From Tersicoccus phoenicis (GTDB lineage: Bacteria; Actinomycetota; Actinomycetes; Actinomycetales; Micrococcaceae): DNA of 64,000 nucleotides. Each line of letters starts with the position of its first letter. The stretch's first letter is position 1. This document shows, piece by piece, positions 40,440-51,184 of this stretch. The stretch lies in assembly GCF_001968835.1 (NCBI RefSeq), contig NZ_MRDE01000016.1, positions 124,001 through 188,000 on the forward strand, written 5' to 3'. The position numbers and the translations under genes were made by a program. The notes beneath the pieces were generated by a model that saw nothing but the letters and a program-made list of their open reading frames with translations, made no database searches and was not told the origin of the DNA.

Positions 40440-41017
40440 GTCCTCACCCCCAATCTCGTTCGTAGTCTCTTCATGCCGTCCCGGATCCTGGTCTTGACCG
40501 TGCCCAGAGGCAGATCGGTGATCCGGGCGATCTCCTGCTGCGTGTACCCGCCGTAGTAGGCGAGCTTGATGACGGTCACCTGTCCGGTGTTCAGGTCCTC
40601 CATCGCGCGGTCGACCCGTTCGGACTCCAGCCGGGTGGTCACCGTGTCCTCGACGTCGTCGTACGACTCCTGGTACTCCTTCGCACCCTGGGCGAGCTCA
40701 CGCTCCCGGCTGGCCCGGACGGACCGCACCCGATCCACGGCACGCCGGTGCGCCAGGGTCAGGCACCACGTGATGACTCGCCCCCGGCCGGCCTCGTACG
40801 CACCGGCATTCTGCCAGATCTGCACGTACGCATCCTGGAGCACCTCTTCGCTGAGGGCCCGATTCCGGAGCACCCGCTCGATCACGGCGAACATGTGGCC
40901 GGAGGTGGCGTCGTACAAGGCGCTGAACGCGTCCTGGTCGCCGCTCGCGACCCGGTCCATCAGCGTCTCGAGGTGCGCGTCGGAACCGCGGGCAGGTTCC
41001 GGCGACGTCGTCATCAT
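40436..41017 (-). CDS. sigK: ECF RNA polymerase sigma factor, SigK type
   Basis: Sigma factor of 193 residues. Region 2 is at about residues 25-95 (DAFSALYDATSGHMFAVIERVLR; EEVLQDAYVQIWQNAGAYEAGRGRVITW). Region 4 is at about 130-188 (DRAMEDLNTGQVTVIKLAYYGGYTQQEIARI; DLPLGTVKTRIRDGMKRLR) with its helix-turn-helix. The LDR/Tyr-Gly-Gly-Tyr region 4 pattern is that of SigK/SigL. The RskA-like gene downstream overlaps by four bases, the normal layout for this pair. Start may be the first or second Met of MMTT. Confidence 0.92.
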   Translation of the reverse strand: MMTTSPEPARGSDAHLETLMDRVASGDQDAFSALYDATSGHMFAVIERVLRNRALSEEVLQDAYVQIWQNAGAYEAGRGRVITWCLTLAHRRAVDRVRSVRASRERELAQGAKEYQESYDDVEDTVTTRLESERVDRAMEDLNTGQVTVIKLAYYGGYTQQEIARITDLPLGTVKTRIRDGMKRLRTRLGVRT

Positions 41018-41321
41018 CCCAGCATGTCACCTGGCGGCGCGCCGACCGAACACCACCACACCTCCGCCTGCGGGGTCGGCACGATGCGCCGAGCGGCCCC
41101 ACACTCCGCCCGACGCAACGCGCGCCCCCCGCGCAGTCCCGCTCGACCCCCGCGGGACGTCCTCGGATCCGCTGGGCGCCCATGTCCCCACCTCCACGTC
41201 TCGGCACCGGTTCACGCTCCGCGCCGACTGCGCACTGCACTGCGCACGTCGGCGTCATGATGTGTTCGGAACAGCGCCACCGGGCGGATTGGGGCGACAC
41301 CGCGCCTCAGGAGAGGACGGG
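41018..41321. other. Intergenic region between sigK and malQ, with hairpin
   Basis: No convincing gene in these 304 bases. A strong inverted repeat at 41222-41254 (13-bp arms with one bulged C, 6-base loop, left arm CGCCGACTGCGCA) lies about 68 bases after the malQ stop on its message strand and probably terminates it. The part next to 41017 should hold the sigK promoter, but no clear SigK-type box was recognised. Confidence 0.6.
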
Positions 41322-43466
41322 TCAGCGCAGGGCGTGGGCGACGGCGGCGAACAGGGCCCGGGCACGACGGCTGGCGGCCAGGTCCTCCACCAGCACGGCG
41401 TTGCCGTCGGCGTCGGCGAGCGGAACCCGCCAGTTGGGGTACTCGTCGGTGGTGCCCGGTTGGTTCTGGACGCGCTTCTCCCCCACCGCGTCGACGAGGG
41501 AGACGCCGAGCAGGCAGGCCGGTGAGGCGGCGAGCAGCTCGTACAGGGCGGCGATGGTGCGCTCCTCGTCGGCGCGCTCGGGCAGCAGGCCGCGCTCGGC
41601 CGCCAGGGCCAGGAACGCGCGTTGTTCCCGCCGGTCCGCGGCCAGCTCCTCCTCCAGCGGCGCGTCGAGCATGCCGAGCCGCTCCCGGAGCCGGATGTGC
41701 TCGCCGCTGAGGTAGCCGGCCGTGGGCGGCAGGTCGTGGGTGTTGACGCTGGCCAGGCACAGCCGCCGGTACTGCTCGACCGGCAGCGGGTCGTGCTGCT
41801 CGTCGAACTCGAACCAGAGGATCGACGTGCCGAGGATGCCGCGGTCGGCCAGGTATTCACGCACCCACGGTTCGAACAGGCCCAGGTCCTCGCCGATGAC
41901 GACGGCGCCGGCACGCTGCGCCTCCAGCGCGAGCACCCCGATCAGCGCCTCATGGTCGTAGCCGACATAAGTGCCGTCGGCCGCCACGGTGCCGTCCGGC
42001 ACCCACCACAGCCGGAACAGTCCGAGGATGTGATCGACCCGGATGCCACCGGCGTGCCGCAGGATCGTGCGGAGCATGTCGCGGAACGGGACGTACCCGG
42101 CCTCGGCCAGGCGCTCCGGATGCCACGGCGGCTGGTTCCAGTTCTGCCCCAGGGCGCTGTACATGTCGGCGGGAGCGCCCACGGTCACCCCCGGGGCCAG
42201 CACGTCGCGCAGGGTCCACGCGTCGGACCCCTGCCGGTGCACCCCGACGGCGAGGTCGTGCAGGATGCCGACACCCATCCCCGCGTCCGCGGCGACGCGC
42301 TGGGCGGCGGCGAGCTGCTCGTCGCAGACGAACTGCAGCCAGCAGAAGAAGTCGATCTCATCGGCCAGCTCGCCGCGGTACCGGCTGATCTCGTCGTCGG
42401 TCAGGTCGGGGTTGACCCACTCCCCGGCGTCCGGGTCGTGCCGCTCGCGCAGGGCGCACCACAGGGCGAAGTCCCGCAGGCCGGCACCCTCCCGACGGAC
42501 GAACGCGGTGAACGCCGCCTGCCGCCACGGGCTGGGCTCGACGGCGTGGACCAGCCGGAGCGCCTCGAGCTTGGCCGCGTACACGGGGTCCCGGTCGATC
42601 GCCTCGACGCTGGTGTTCTGTGCGGAGCACCGAGCGGCGAGTTCGGCGACGCGCGTCCGGTCCTCCGCCGGCAGGTAGGCGAACTCGGGCACGTTCTCGA
42701 CCCGGATGTACAGGGGGTGGAAGAACCGGCGGCTGGTGGGCAGGTAGGGCGAGGGCTCCACCGGCGGAGCCGGCTCGGCGGCGTGCAGCGGGTTGATCAG
42801 CAGCCAACCGGCGCCCTCCTGCCCGCTGATCGCGGTCAGGTCGGCCAGGTCGGCCAGGTCGCCGACGCCCCAGGACCGGCGGGAGCGCACGGAGTACAGC
42901 TGGGTCATCAGCCCCCACTGCCGGGTGGCGCCGACGACGTCGGCCGTCGCGAGGCGCCGGGGCGTGACGATCAACCGGCAGCTGGCCAACCGGGCGCCGG
43001 ACTTCGCGCCCACGGTGTGCCAGCCGAGCGGCAGGCCCGCGGGGACAGCGAAGGTCGCCCGGCCGGTGAGCTGACCGTCGACCTCCCGGGGATCGGCCCA
43101 CTCGTCGCGCTGGGGGACCGGGACGTTGCGGCCGTCCTCCGTCTCCACCCACACGGCGACGTCCTCACCGTGTGGCAGGTGCACCGGGAAGGTCCGCTCC
43201 TCGCCCTCGGTGACGACGAGGACGGGCGGCAGCAGCCGCCGCCAGGGGGCGAGTTCGCGGTCGATCAGGGCCGCGTCCACCTCGGCGTCCGTGTCCACGG
43301 TCACCCCGAGCGCGGCGAGCACCGCGACCAGGGTGGTGGCGGGGATGTCCCGGGTGACGCCGTCGAACCCGGTGACCGTGGTGTCCACCCGCCAAGCCCG
43401 GGCGAGGGCCTGGAGCCGGTCGAGGGAGAGGTCGGTGGTCGCGGGATGCTCGGGAGTAGCGCTCAT
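41322..43466 (-). CDS. malQ: 4-alpha-glucanotransferase (amylomaltase)
   Basis: Glycoside hydrolase family 77 enzyme that transfers alpha-1,4-glucans between oligosaccharides, 714 residues. The long actinobacterial form has an N-terminal extension with sandwich-like domains (residues 1-165). The catalytic barrel includes WGLMTQLYSVRSRRSWGVGDLADL near 183, INPLHA near 222, the nucleophile Asp in GGIRVDHILGLFRLWWVP near 475, the acid/base Glu in VVIGEDLGLFEPWV near 520 and the His-Asp in VNTHDLPPTAGY near 570. ATG 43466 is chosen because CAGGAT precedes it and the protein then begins at the conserved extension. It acts in glycogen or maltodextrin use and stands alone. Confidence 0.95.
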   Translation of the reverse strand: MSATPEHPATTDLSLDRLQALARAWRVDTTVTGFDGVTRDIPATTLVAVLAALGVTVDTDAEVDAALIDRELAPWRRLLPPVLVVTEGEERTFPVHLPHGEDVAVWVETEDGRNVPVPQRDEWADPREVDGQLTGRATFAVPAGLPLGWHTVGAKSGARLASCRLIVTPRRLATADVVGATRQWGLMTQLYSVRSRRSWGVGDLADLADLTAISGQEGAGWLLINPLHAAEPAPPVEPSPYLPTSRRFFHPLYIRVENVPEFAYLPAEDRTRVAELAARCSAQNTSVEAIDRDPVYAAKLEALRLVHAVEPSPWRQAAFTAFVRREGAGLRDFALWCALRERHDPDAGEWVNPDLTDDEISRYRGELADEIDFFCWLQFVCDEQLAAAQRVAADAGMGVGILHDLAVGVHRQGSDAWTLRDVLAPGVTVGAPADMYSALGQNWNQPPWHPERLAEAGYVPFRDMLRTILRHAGGIRVDHILGLFRLWWVPDGTVAADGTYVGYDHEALIGVLALEAQRAGAVVIGEDLGLFEPWVREYLADRGILGTSILWFEFDEQHDPLPVEQYRRLCLASVNTHDLPPTAGYLSGEHIRLRERLGMLDAPLEEELAADRREQRAFLALAAERGLLPERADEERTIAALYELLAASPACLLGVSLVDAVGEKRVQNQPGTTDEYPNWRVPLADADGNAVLVEDLAASRRARALFAAVAHALR

Positions 43467-43543
43467 GATCCTGCCCTGTCGACGTGTGACGACGCCGGCG
43501 GCTGTCGGCATCGGACGGCCCGGTGGCCCCGACTCACCCTATG

Positions 43544-44503
43544 TCAGGGCCGGTCCGGGCCGGGGCCTCCGGCCGTCCCGGCCGTCAGCCGGGCCAGCCG
43601 CCGGCGGGCGCTCGTCTCGGTGGGCCCCCGGCGGCCGAGCACCAGCCGGACGCCGGCCAGGACGAGGCGGGTGGCGGCGACCGTGGGCAGCCGGACCGGG
43701 CCGAGGCGCGGGACCGGTAGGCCGAGCAGCCGGCGGTACGGCTCCCGCAGGCTTGCGATCGCGCCGGCGTACAGCACCCGGTACCCGGGCCGGAGCGCCG
43801 GGCTCAGTCCCGGCGAGCGGAGGAACCGCATCACCTCGTCGAGCCGGTCGCTGTGTGCCAGCTTGCCGTCGGTCAGGTACGTATCGAGCTGGCGGCGCAA
43901 CTCGGCGGCCGTGCGCGGCGGGTCGACCACGCCCATCAGCTCCCCGGCGACGGCCCACTCGGCGACGTAGGCGTCCGCGCCGCCCGGGATCGCGCCCGGG
44001 CCACCCCAGGTGGAACCCCAGATCTGGTGCGCGGTCAGGAACGAGTCCGTGAAGGCCAGGTGCACCCAGCGCAGCAGGTCCGGATCGTTGGCGGCGTAGG
44101 GCCGCTGCCTCCCGGTCGCGTCGAGATAGGTGCCGGTGACGGCCCGGTGCAGGCCGAGCACATACGACGACGCGGCGCGGGCGGTGCGGGTGTCCCCGTA
44201 GGTGACGGTGAAGATCCACCGGATGGTGCCGGCGAGCCTGCCGAGCGGGTCCTCCCGGAACCGGGAGTGCTCGTAGACGCCGGCCAGGGCACCGGGGTGC
44301 AGCGCCTGCATCATCAGGGCGCGCACGCCGGCGACGATGGGCGCCATCGACCCGTGCACCGCCCAGGCGGCGGAGCCGGGGCCGAGGAAGCCGGCGTCGT
44401 CGCCGTCGGCGAGCGCGGCCGACCAGTCCGGCTCCCGCCCGGGGCTACCGGTGAACGTCAGTTGCAGCTCGCGGCGGATCACGCCGAGCGGGTCGTGGGC
44501 CAT
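43544..44503 (-). CDS. Oxygenase MpaB-family (DUF2236) protein
   Basis: A 319-residue member of the MpaB/latex-clearing-protein group, proposed haem-dependent oxygenases. The conserved blocks are MQALHPGALAGVYEHSRFREDPLGRLAGTI near residue 65 (His of the HPxxxAGV motif), RWVHLAFTDSFLTAHQ near residue 144 (second His, haem-ligand candidate) and YVAEWAVAGELMGV near residue 177. No signal peptide or membrane anchor is seen. It ends the minus-strand run that begins with the bkd operon, starting four bases after the E2 stop codon, so it may be cotranscribed. Substrate is unknown. Confidence 0.83.
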   Translation of the reverse strand: MAHDPLGVIRRELQLTFTGSPGREPDWSAALADGDDAGFLGPGSAAWAVHGSMAPIVAGVRALMMQALHPGALAGVYEHSRFREDPLGRLAGTIRWIFTVTYGDTRTARAASSYVLGLHRAVTGTYLDATGRQRPYAANDPDLLRWVHLAFTDSFLTAHQIWGSTWGGPGAIPGGADAYVAEWAVAGELMGVVDPPRTAAELRRQLDTYLTDGKLAHSDRLDEVMRFLRSPGLSPALRPGYRVLYAGAIASLREPYRRLLGLPVPRLGPVRLPTVAATRLVLAGVRLVLGRRGPTETSARRRLARLTAGTAGGPGPDRP

Positions 44504-44507
44504 CGGT

Positions 44508-46052
44508 TCACTCCAGCAGCAGGGCCGGTTCTTCCATGATGGCGGCGACGTCGGCCATGAACCGGGCGGAGAGGTCGCCGTCGACGACGCGGTGGTCGAA
44601 GGAGCCGCCGAGCGTCGTGATCCAGCGGGGGATCACCTCGCCGGAGACCACCCACGGCTTCTGCCGGATGGTGCCGAACGCGACGATCGCCACCTCGCCG
44701 GGGTTGATGATCGGGGTACCGATGTCGATGCCGAGCACCCCAATGTTGGTGATGCTCAGGGTGCCGCCCTGCATGTCCGCCGGTTTCGTCTTCCCGGCCC
44801 GGGCGGTGGCGGCCAGATCGCCGAGGGCGACGGCCAGCTCCTTCAGGGTGAGGTCCTGCGCGTTCTTGAGGTTCGGCACCATCAGGCCGCGCGGGGTGGC
44901 GGCCGCGATGCCCAGGTTCATGTAGTGCTTGATGTGGATCTCGTCGCCGTCCTCGCCCGGCACCCAGCTGGCGTTGACCTGCGGATTGCGGGCCGCGGCC
45001 CAGATCACGGCCTTGGCCAGGATCAGCAGCGGGGAGACCTTGATGCCCGCGAAGTCGCGGGAGGCCTTGAGCCGCTGCACGAACTCCATGGTCCGGGTGG
45101 CGTCGACGTCCACGAAGATCGACACGTGCGGCGCCGTGAACGCGGACTGCACCATCGCGGCGGCGGTGGCCTTGCGCACGCCGCGGACCTTGATCCGCTC
45201 GATCCGGCCCTGACCGGCGTCCCAGAACTGCGGGGCGCGGGCCTGGTTCCGGGCCACCTGCTCGGCGTAGGAGAGCAGGTCGTCGCGGGTGACCTCACCG
45301 CCGACGCCGGACGCGGTCACGTCGGCGAGGTCGATGCCGAGGTCCTTGGCGGCCTTGCGGACCGGCGGCTTGGCGAGCACCCGCTGCACCAGCCGCTCGA
45401 TCGGGTTCCGGGCGGCGTGGGGCCGGGCCTCGGTGCCGGACGGTATCGCGCTCGGCGCGGCGGCGGACCGGGGGGTGGCGGGTGGTGACGGCGGGACCTG
45501 CGGTTGGGGGCTGGGGGCAGGGTCCGCGGATCGCGGCGACTGTTCCGGGGCCGATGGTGCCGCCGCCGGCTCTGTAGCCGGTGCTGTCGCCGTCGGCTCC
45601 TGCTGCGCCGGCCGGCCGCCGGTCGTGGGGTGCGGCCGGGTTCCGGTGTGCCGGGCACGGCGCTTGACGGCGTCGGCGCGGGGGCCGGAGCCGACCAGCG
45701 GCCCGGGCGGCGCCGGCTGCGGGCCGACGTCGGGCGGGGTGGGGTCCTCGTGCTCCGCGGCGTCTCCCGCAGCTCCCGCGGTTCCCGTCGCGGAAGCGGT
45801 GCCGGGCGTCTCCCCGGCGTCGAGCACGGTGATGATCGGGGTCCCGACCTCCACGGTCACCCCCTCGGCGACGAGCAGCTCGCCGACGACGCCGGCCCAG
45901 GGGCTGGGCAGCTCGACCAGGGACTTCGCGGTCTCGATCTCGACGAGCACGTCGTTGACCGCCACGGTGTCGCCCGGCGAGACCTTCCAGGAGACGATCT
46001 CCGCCTCCGTCAGTCCCTCACCGGCGTCCGGCAGGTTGAACGTCTGGGCCAT
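44508..46052 (-). CDS. bkdC: Branched-chain 2-oxoacid dehydrogenase E2 (dihydrolipoyl acyltransferase)
   Basis: Core subunit that transfers the acyl group to CoA, 514 residues. One lipoyl domain is at residues 2-77 with the lipoylated Lys in [17 protein letters not shown] long Pro/Ala-rich linker spans about 85-205. The E1/E3-binding domain follows ([38 protein letters not shown], about 217-265). The catalytic domain ends with [15 protein letters not shown], where the HRxxDG His is the general base. A single lipoyl domain and the E1 alpha/beta neighbours favour branched-chain over pyruvate dehydrogenase. No E3 gene is adjacent. Confidence 0.93.
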   Translation of the reverse strand: MAQTFNLPDAGEGLTEAEIVSWKVSPGDTVAVNDVLVEIETAKSLVELPSPWAGVVGELLVAEGVTVEVGTPIITVLDAGETPGTASATGTAGAAGDAAEHEDPTPPDVGPQPAPPGPLVGSGPRADAVKRRARHTGTRPHPTTGGRPAQQEPTATAPATEPAAAPSAPEQSPRSADPAPSPQPQVPPSPPATPRSAAAPSAIPSGTEARPHAARNPIERLVQRVLAKPPVRKAAKDLGIDLADVTASGVGGEVTRDDLLSYAEQVARNQARAPQFWDAGQGRIERIKVRGVRKATAAAMVQSAFTAPHVSIFVDVDATRTMEFVQRLKASRDFAGIKVSPLLILAKAVIWAAARNPQVNASWVPGEDGDEIHIKHYMNLGIAAATPRGLMVPNLKNAQDLTLKELAVALGDLAATARAGKTKPADMQGGTLSITNIGVLGIDIGTPIINPGEVAIVAFGTIRQKPWVVSGEVIPRWITTLGGSFDHRVVDGDLSARFMADVAAIMEEPALLLE

Positions 46053-46061
46053 GTCCGCTCC

Positions 46062-47084
<1,023 letters not shown>

Positions 47085-47098
47085 GTGTCGAATCCCCT

Positions 47099-48412
47099 TC
47101 AGTGGGTGCCGTCGCGGGCGTCGTCGTCGAAGGACGCCTCGTACTGCTCGTGCCAGCGCCGTTCCTCCTCGACCAGGGGGTGCGGCTGGCCGTAGACGGT
47201 CGCGAACGCGGTGTCGAGCCCGGACAGGGACATGGCCAGGGTCGCCTCGCGCACGTGCGCGGCGACGGCGTCGCCCTCGGCCGCGACGTCGGCGAAGAAG
47301 GCGTCATCGGCCAGCCCCTGGCCGCGCAGGTAGCGCTCGAACCGGTGCAGCGGGTCCTTCTGCGCCCATTCCTCCTCCTCGGAGGCGAGCCGGTACTTGG
47401 TCGGATCGTCCGCGGTGGTGTGGGCGCCGAGCCGGTAGGTGAACGCCTCGACGAGCGTGGGCCCAGAGCCGGTGTGCGCCCGTTCCAGGGCCCACCGGGT
47501 GACGGCGTGCACGGCGAGCACGTCGTTCCCGTCCACCCGGACGCCCGGGAAGCCGTAGCCGGCGGCCCGGCGGGAGAGCGGGACCCGGGACTGCACGTCG
47601 AAGGGCACCGAGATGGCCCACTGGTTGTTCTGGCAGAAGAACACGATCGGGGCGGTGAACGAGGCGGCGAACACCATGCCCTCGTGCACCTCGCCCTCGG
47701 TGCTGGACCCGTCGCCGAAGTACCCGATCACCGCCTCGTTGCGGTCCGGCTCCTCGTTGCCGACCGCGCCGTCCCGGGCGATCCCCATCGCGTACCCGAC
47801 GGCGTGCGGCACCTGGGCGGCCAGCACCAGCGTGTAGACGTGGAAGTGGTGCTCCCGGGGATCCCAGCCGCTGTTGGAGACCCCCCGGAACAGGCGCAGG
47901 ATGTCGGCGAAGTCGACGCCGCGGGTGCGGGCGACGGCGTGCTCCCGGTAGGTGGGCACGAGGTAGTCCCGGGGCGCGGCGGCCCGGCCGGAGCCCACCT
48001 GCGCCGCTTCCTGTCCCCGGGCCGAGACCCAGAGGGCGAGCTGGCCCTGCCGTTGCAGGGCGGTGGCCTCCTCGTCGAAGCGGCGGGTGACGGCCATGTC
48101 GCGGTAGAAGGTGCGCAGGTCCTCGTCGGTGACGTCGGTGAGGAAGTCGTCGAAGAACGGGTGCGGCTGCCGGTTGCCGTGCTCGTCGAGGAGCTGGATC
48201 ATCTCGTCCGCGCCGGGCAGGTCGGGCAGCTCGACCGTCGCGTCGTCACCGGGCACGCCCGCGGGCTGCTGGTCCGGCCGGCTGCCGTCCGGCCCGGGGT
48301 TCGGCCGGCCGTCGGGATCCGGCCCGGGGTTCGACGGCCCGTCCGAGGTCCGCTCGGGCGCCGCTGGACCCGGCGTCGGCTCGGGGATACCCGTGGTGCC
48401 GCGGGAAGACAT
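47099..48412 (-). CDS. bkdA: Branched-chain 2-oxoacid dehydrogenase E1 alpha subunit
   Basis: Alpha subunit of the thiamine-diphosphate E1, 437 residues. A Pro/Gly/Asp-rich disordered tail of about 60 residues precedes the core. The diphosphate-binding motif is GYFGDGSSTEGEVHEGMVFA near residue 225, ending with the NN of FFCQNNQWAIS. Other blocks are VSARGQEAAQVGSG near residue 128 and the phosphorylation-loop-like YRLGAHTTADDPTKYR near residue 327. First gene of the bkd operon. In this lineage it supplies branched acyl-CoA primers for fatty acids and degrades Val, Leu and Ile. Confidence 0.95.
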   Translation of the reverse strand: MSSRGTTGIPEPTPGPAAPERTSDGPSNPGPDPDGRPNPGPDGSRPDQQPAGVPGDDATVELPDLPGADEMIQLLDEHGNRQPHPFFDDFLTDVTDEDLRTFYRDMAVTRRFDEEATALQRQGQLALWVSARGQEAAQVGSGRAAAPRDYLVPTYREHAVARTRGVDFADILRLFRGVSNSGWDPREHHFHVYTLVLAAQVPHAVGYAMGIARDGAVGNEEPDRNEAVIGYFGDGSSTEGEVHEGMVFAASFTAPIVFFCQNNQWAISVPFDVQSRVPLSRRAAGYGFPGVRVDGNDVLAVHAVTRWALERAHTGSGPTLVEAFTYRLGAHTTADDPTKYRLASEEEEWAQKDPLHRFERYLRGQGLADDAFFADVAAEGDAVAAHVREATLAMSLSGLDTAFATVYGQPHPLVEEERRWHEQYEASFDDDARDGTH

Positions 48413-48549
48413 CGATCCGGCTCCTGTCCGGGCGTGGGGCCCTGGGATGGTGACAACGGCGCCGACGGGCGACGACCCGTGTATTCCGCTCGGCGCATAC
48501 GACCTGGCTTGACCGGCCTAGCCTAGCGAGCGCCTCCGGCCGCGACCAT

Positions 48550-49710
48550 TCATCGGGCGATTCCACGTGCGCCGAACGACCGGCAGAGCTCGATGAACCG
48601 GGTGTTGGCGTCGACCTCGCCGATGCTGACCCGAACGCCCTCGTCACCGAAGCGGCGGACGGCCAGGGCCCGCTGCTCGGCGGCCTCGGTGAACGCGCCG
48701 CATCGGCCCCCGAGCCGCAGCCAGACGAAGTTGCCCTCCGCCTGCGGCAGGTCCCACCCCGCGTCGGTCAGCGCGGCGACGACGCGTTCGCGTTCGGCGA
48801 CCAGCGTGTCGACCCGGGCCAGCACCTCGTCGAGGTGGTCCAGCGAGGTGACGGCCGCCTGCTCGCCCACCGAGGAGACCGCGAACGGCACGGCACTGAC
48901 CCGCAGGTTCTCCGTGATGTTCGGCTGGGCCACGGTGTACCCGACCCGCAGGCCGGCCAGGCCGTGCGCCTTGGAGAAGGTGCGCAGCAGCACCAGATTC
49001 GGGTACTCGCGGTAGAGCCCCAGACCGTCGACGGCGTCGGGGTCGCGCACGAACTCGAGGTAGGCCTCGTCGAGCACGACGACGACGTCGTTGGGCACGC
49101 GGGCGAGGAAGGAGACCACCTCGTCGCGGGTGAGGATGGGCCCGGTGGGGTTGTTGGGGGTGCAGAGCAGGATGACGCGGGTGTTGCCGGTGACGGCCTC
49201 GGCCATCGCGTCGAGGTCGTGCCGGCCGTCCGGCAGCAGCGGCACCTGCACGCTGGACGCGCCGGACAGGCCCACCGAGATGGGGTACGCCTCGAAGGAG
49301 CGCCAGGCGTAGACCACCTCGTCGGGGGCGCCGAAGTCGTTCTGCCCCGCGTAGGTGGCGAGCACCTGGTTCAGCGCGCCGAGGCTGCCGCCGCCGGTGA
49401 CGATGTGGTCGGCGGGCACGTCCAGGTGTTCGGCGAGCCGTTCCCGCAGCCGGGTGCTGACCGCGTCGGGGTACCGGTTGATGGACGTGCAGTCCCGGAT
49501 GGCGTCCAGGACGGCGGGGATGGGTGTCAGCGGGTTCTCGTTGGAGGAGAGTTTGAAACTCTGCAGGCCCTCGACGACGGTGGCCGGGCGGCCCGCGGCG
49601 TACCGGGGCAGCGCGTCCAGCACCGCTCGCGGCCGCACGCCCGGCACGGGATCCGGGCCGCCGGACGCGGCAGCAGGGGCGGGACGAGGCTCGGTCGACG
49701 TCATACCCAC
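48550..49710 (-). CDS. Histidinol-phosphate/aromatic aminotransferase
   Basis: Fold-type I aminotransferase of 386 residues in the HisC/Pat group. FKLSSNENPLTPIPAVLDAIR is near residue 51, NRYPDAVSTRLRERLAEHL near residue 75, LLCTPNNPTGPILTRDE near residue 180, VLDEAYLEFV near residue 210 and the Schiff-base Lys in LLRTFSKAHGLAGLRVGY near residue 240. No other his genes are nearby, which favours the aromatic aminotransferase role (Pat) common in actinomycetes. The start could be the first Met (49710) or the third (49704). Confidence 0.9.
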   Translation of the reverse strand: MGMTSTEPRPAPAAASGGPDPVPGVRPRAVLDALPRYAAGRPATVVEGLQSFKLSSNENPLTPIPAVLDAIRDCTSINRYPDAVSTRLRERLAEHLDVPADHIVTGGGSLGALNQVLATYAGQNDFGAPDEVVYAWRSFEAYPISVGLSGASSVQVPLLPDGRHDLDAMAEAVTGNTRVILLCTPNNPTGPILTRDEVVSFLARVPNDVVVVLDEAYLEFVRDPDAVDGLGLYREYPNLVLLRTFSKAHGLAGLRVGYTVAQPNITENLRVSAVPFAVSSVGEQAAVTSLDHLDEVLARVDTLVAERERVVAALTDAGWDLPQAEGNFVWLRLGGRCGAFTEAAEQRALAVRRFGDEGVRVSIGEVDANTRFIELCRSFGARGIAR

Positions 49711-49786
49711 ACCCTAGCCACCGGGCTCCTCCGTCGAGCCCGGTGCCCGGTAGGAGTGGACCGGGGCCGGCGGTACTCTGCACGCC

Positions 49787-50248
49787 GTGGACAACCCATG
49801 GCACGATGGTGCTGTGAGCCGGTTCCTGTTCCGCTGGGTGATCAACGCCCTGGCCCTCGCCGTCGCCGCCTGGCTGCTGCCCGGACTGCGGATCACGGCC
49901 GACGCCGCCATGGTCAGCACCTTCGGCAGCGCACAGGCTGCGACCATGGCCGCCTACATGATCATCAGCCTCATCTTCGGCCTGGTGAACGCGTTCATCC
50001 GGCCGGTGCTGGCGTTCCTGTCCATCCCGATCACCTGCCTGACCCTCGGCCTGTTCAGCATCGTCATCAACGCCCTGATGCTGTGGCTGACCGCGTGGCT
50101 GAGCACGTTCACGCCGGCGAAACTGATGATCGACTCGTTCTTCTGGACGGCGATCCTGGCCGCCCTGATCATCGGCGTGGTCTCCCTGCTGACCGGGTGG
50201 TTGAGGCCCTCGGAGCGGCGCCCGTCCCGGCGCTCCGTCCGGGACTGA
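49787..50248 (+). CDS. Phage holin family (DUF360-type) membrane protein
   Basis: Small membrane protein of 153 residues with four hydrophobic segments: WVINALALAVAAWLLPGL, AYMIISLIFGLVNAFIRPVL, TCLTLGLFSIVINALMLWL and FFWTAILAALIIGVVSLL. The NAFIRPVLAFLSIPITCLTLGLF pattern is diagnostic of the phage_holin_4_2 family. Despite the name it is a chromosomal protein of unknown role in most actinomycetes. GTG starts at 49787 or 49815 are possible. No phage genes are nearby. Confidence 0.85.
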   Translation: MDNPWHDGAVSRFLFRWVINALALAVAAWLLPGLRITADAAMVSTFGSAQAATMAAYMIISLIFGLVNAFIRPVLAFLSIPITCLTLGLFSIVINALMLWLTAWLSTFTPAKLMIDSFFWTAILAALIIGVVSLLTGWLRPSERRPSRRSVRD

Positions 50249-50315
50249 CCGACTCGGCAGCCTCGCACGGCCTGTGGAAACTGGGCGTGACAGATGGTCG
50301 GACGCGCGGCGGCCT

Positions 50316-51184
50316 TCATCGCTGCTCCTTCGGGGGCGTACTGATCTCAAGAGCCCGGACGTAGAGCTGTCGGGCCGCGGCCATCGCTCCGGTGAGTGTG
50401 CGGGCGGAGATCAAGTGGTCCGCGGCCATGACGGCATAGTCGAGTTCCATGCGGCAGGCGGATCGGGGAGATCCGGAGGCGGCGGTGCTCCGTTGCGCGC
50501 CTCGAAGACTGCTCGAAGCCGGGCGTGGAGGCGCTGCTCGTCGAGCACTCCCGCCTCGGATACGAGCATGACATCGATCAGGTCCTTGACCCGGGTGGAC
50601 GGACGTGGGTGTGCGTCCACAGCCGTGAGAGCGTGAAACTTCTCGGCGACGTGCTGAGGTAGGTCGACCGCCGTGACCGTGACCGGTACCCATTCCGGCT
50701 CCGTCACGACGACGGGCAGCGTCACCCGCTCCGTACCACCACCGATCTCTCGTTGCCGCGCGACCACGTCGATCCTGATGTTGGCGAAGGTGCGTCCGGC
50801 CAACAGAGCCGTCACTGAGAATCGGGCACCAGGGCCGCCGAGCTGCTCGACGTCGGCCAGGTGCGGTCGAGCCGCGCTGATCCGGAACACGAATCCGTCC
50901 TGGTCGACGTCGACCTGGAGTGCTTCAGTCAGCGCGTCGGCGAGATCATCGGCGGTGCCGACCAAAGCAAGATCGAGGTCCCTCGTGGCTCGAGCACGGC
51001 TCCCCAGCCTGGCTTCCAACAGGTATCCGCCCTTGAGTACCCAGGACTCGTCGAGTCGACGCAGCACCCGCTGGAACGTCAAGTGCCGTCGCAGGCGGTT
51101 GACGTCCTGTGCCCGGTCGTGAGCAAGCATTTGCAGGCGCGCGTCGAGGCTGGCCCGGAGCGCACGCGGCTCCCGCGGATTCAT
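50316..51184 (-). pseudogene. AbiEii/AbiGii-type nucleotidyltransferase toxin, frameshifted near 3' end
   Basis: Type IV toxin-antitoxin toxin. The intact frame from ATG 51184 has the nucleotidyltransferase signature VLKGGYLLEARLGSRARATRDLDLAL near residue 49, including GG and the DLD metal ligands, and the later VAEKFHAL near residue 180. It stops early at 50411 after PPAAW. The missing tail (ELDYAVMAADHLISARTL through PPKEQR) continues in the neighbouring frame down to 50316. One extra G at the CC of 50447-50448 (plus strand) would join W to ELDY. Either a real inactivating deletion in a short G run or a sequencing error explains this. ATG overlaps the antitoxin stop codon. Confidence 0.85.

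Noticed and set aside
49787-50248. Prophage remnant
   Set aside because: The holin name is only a family label; no other phage gene or attachment site is near, and the protein is common on actinomycete chromosomes.
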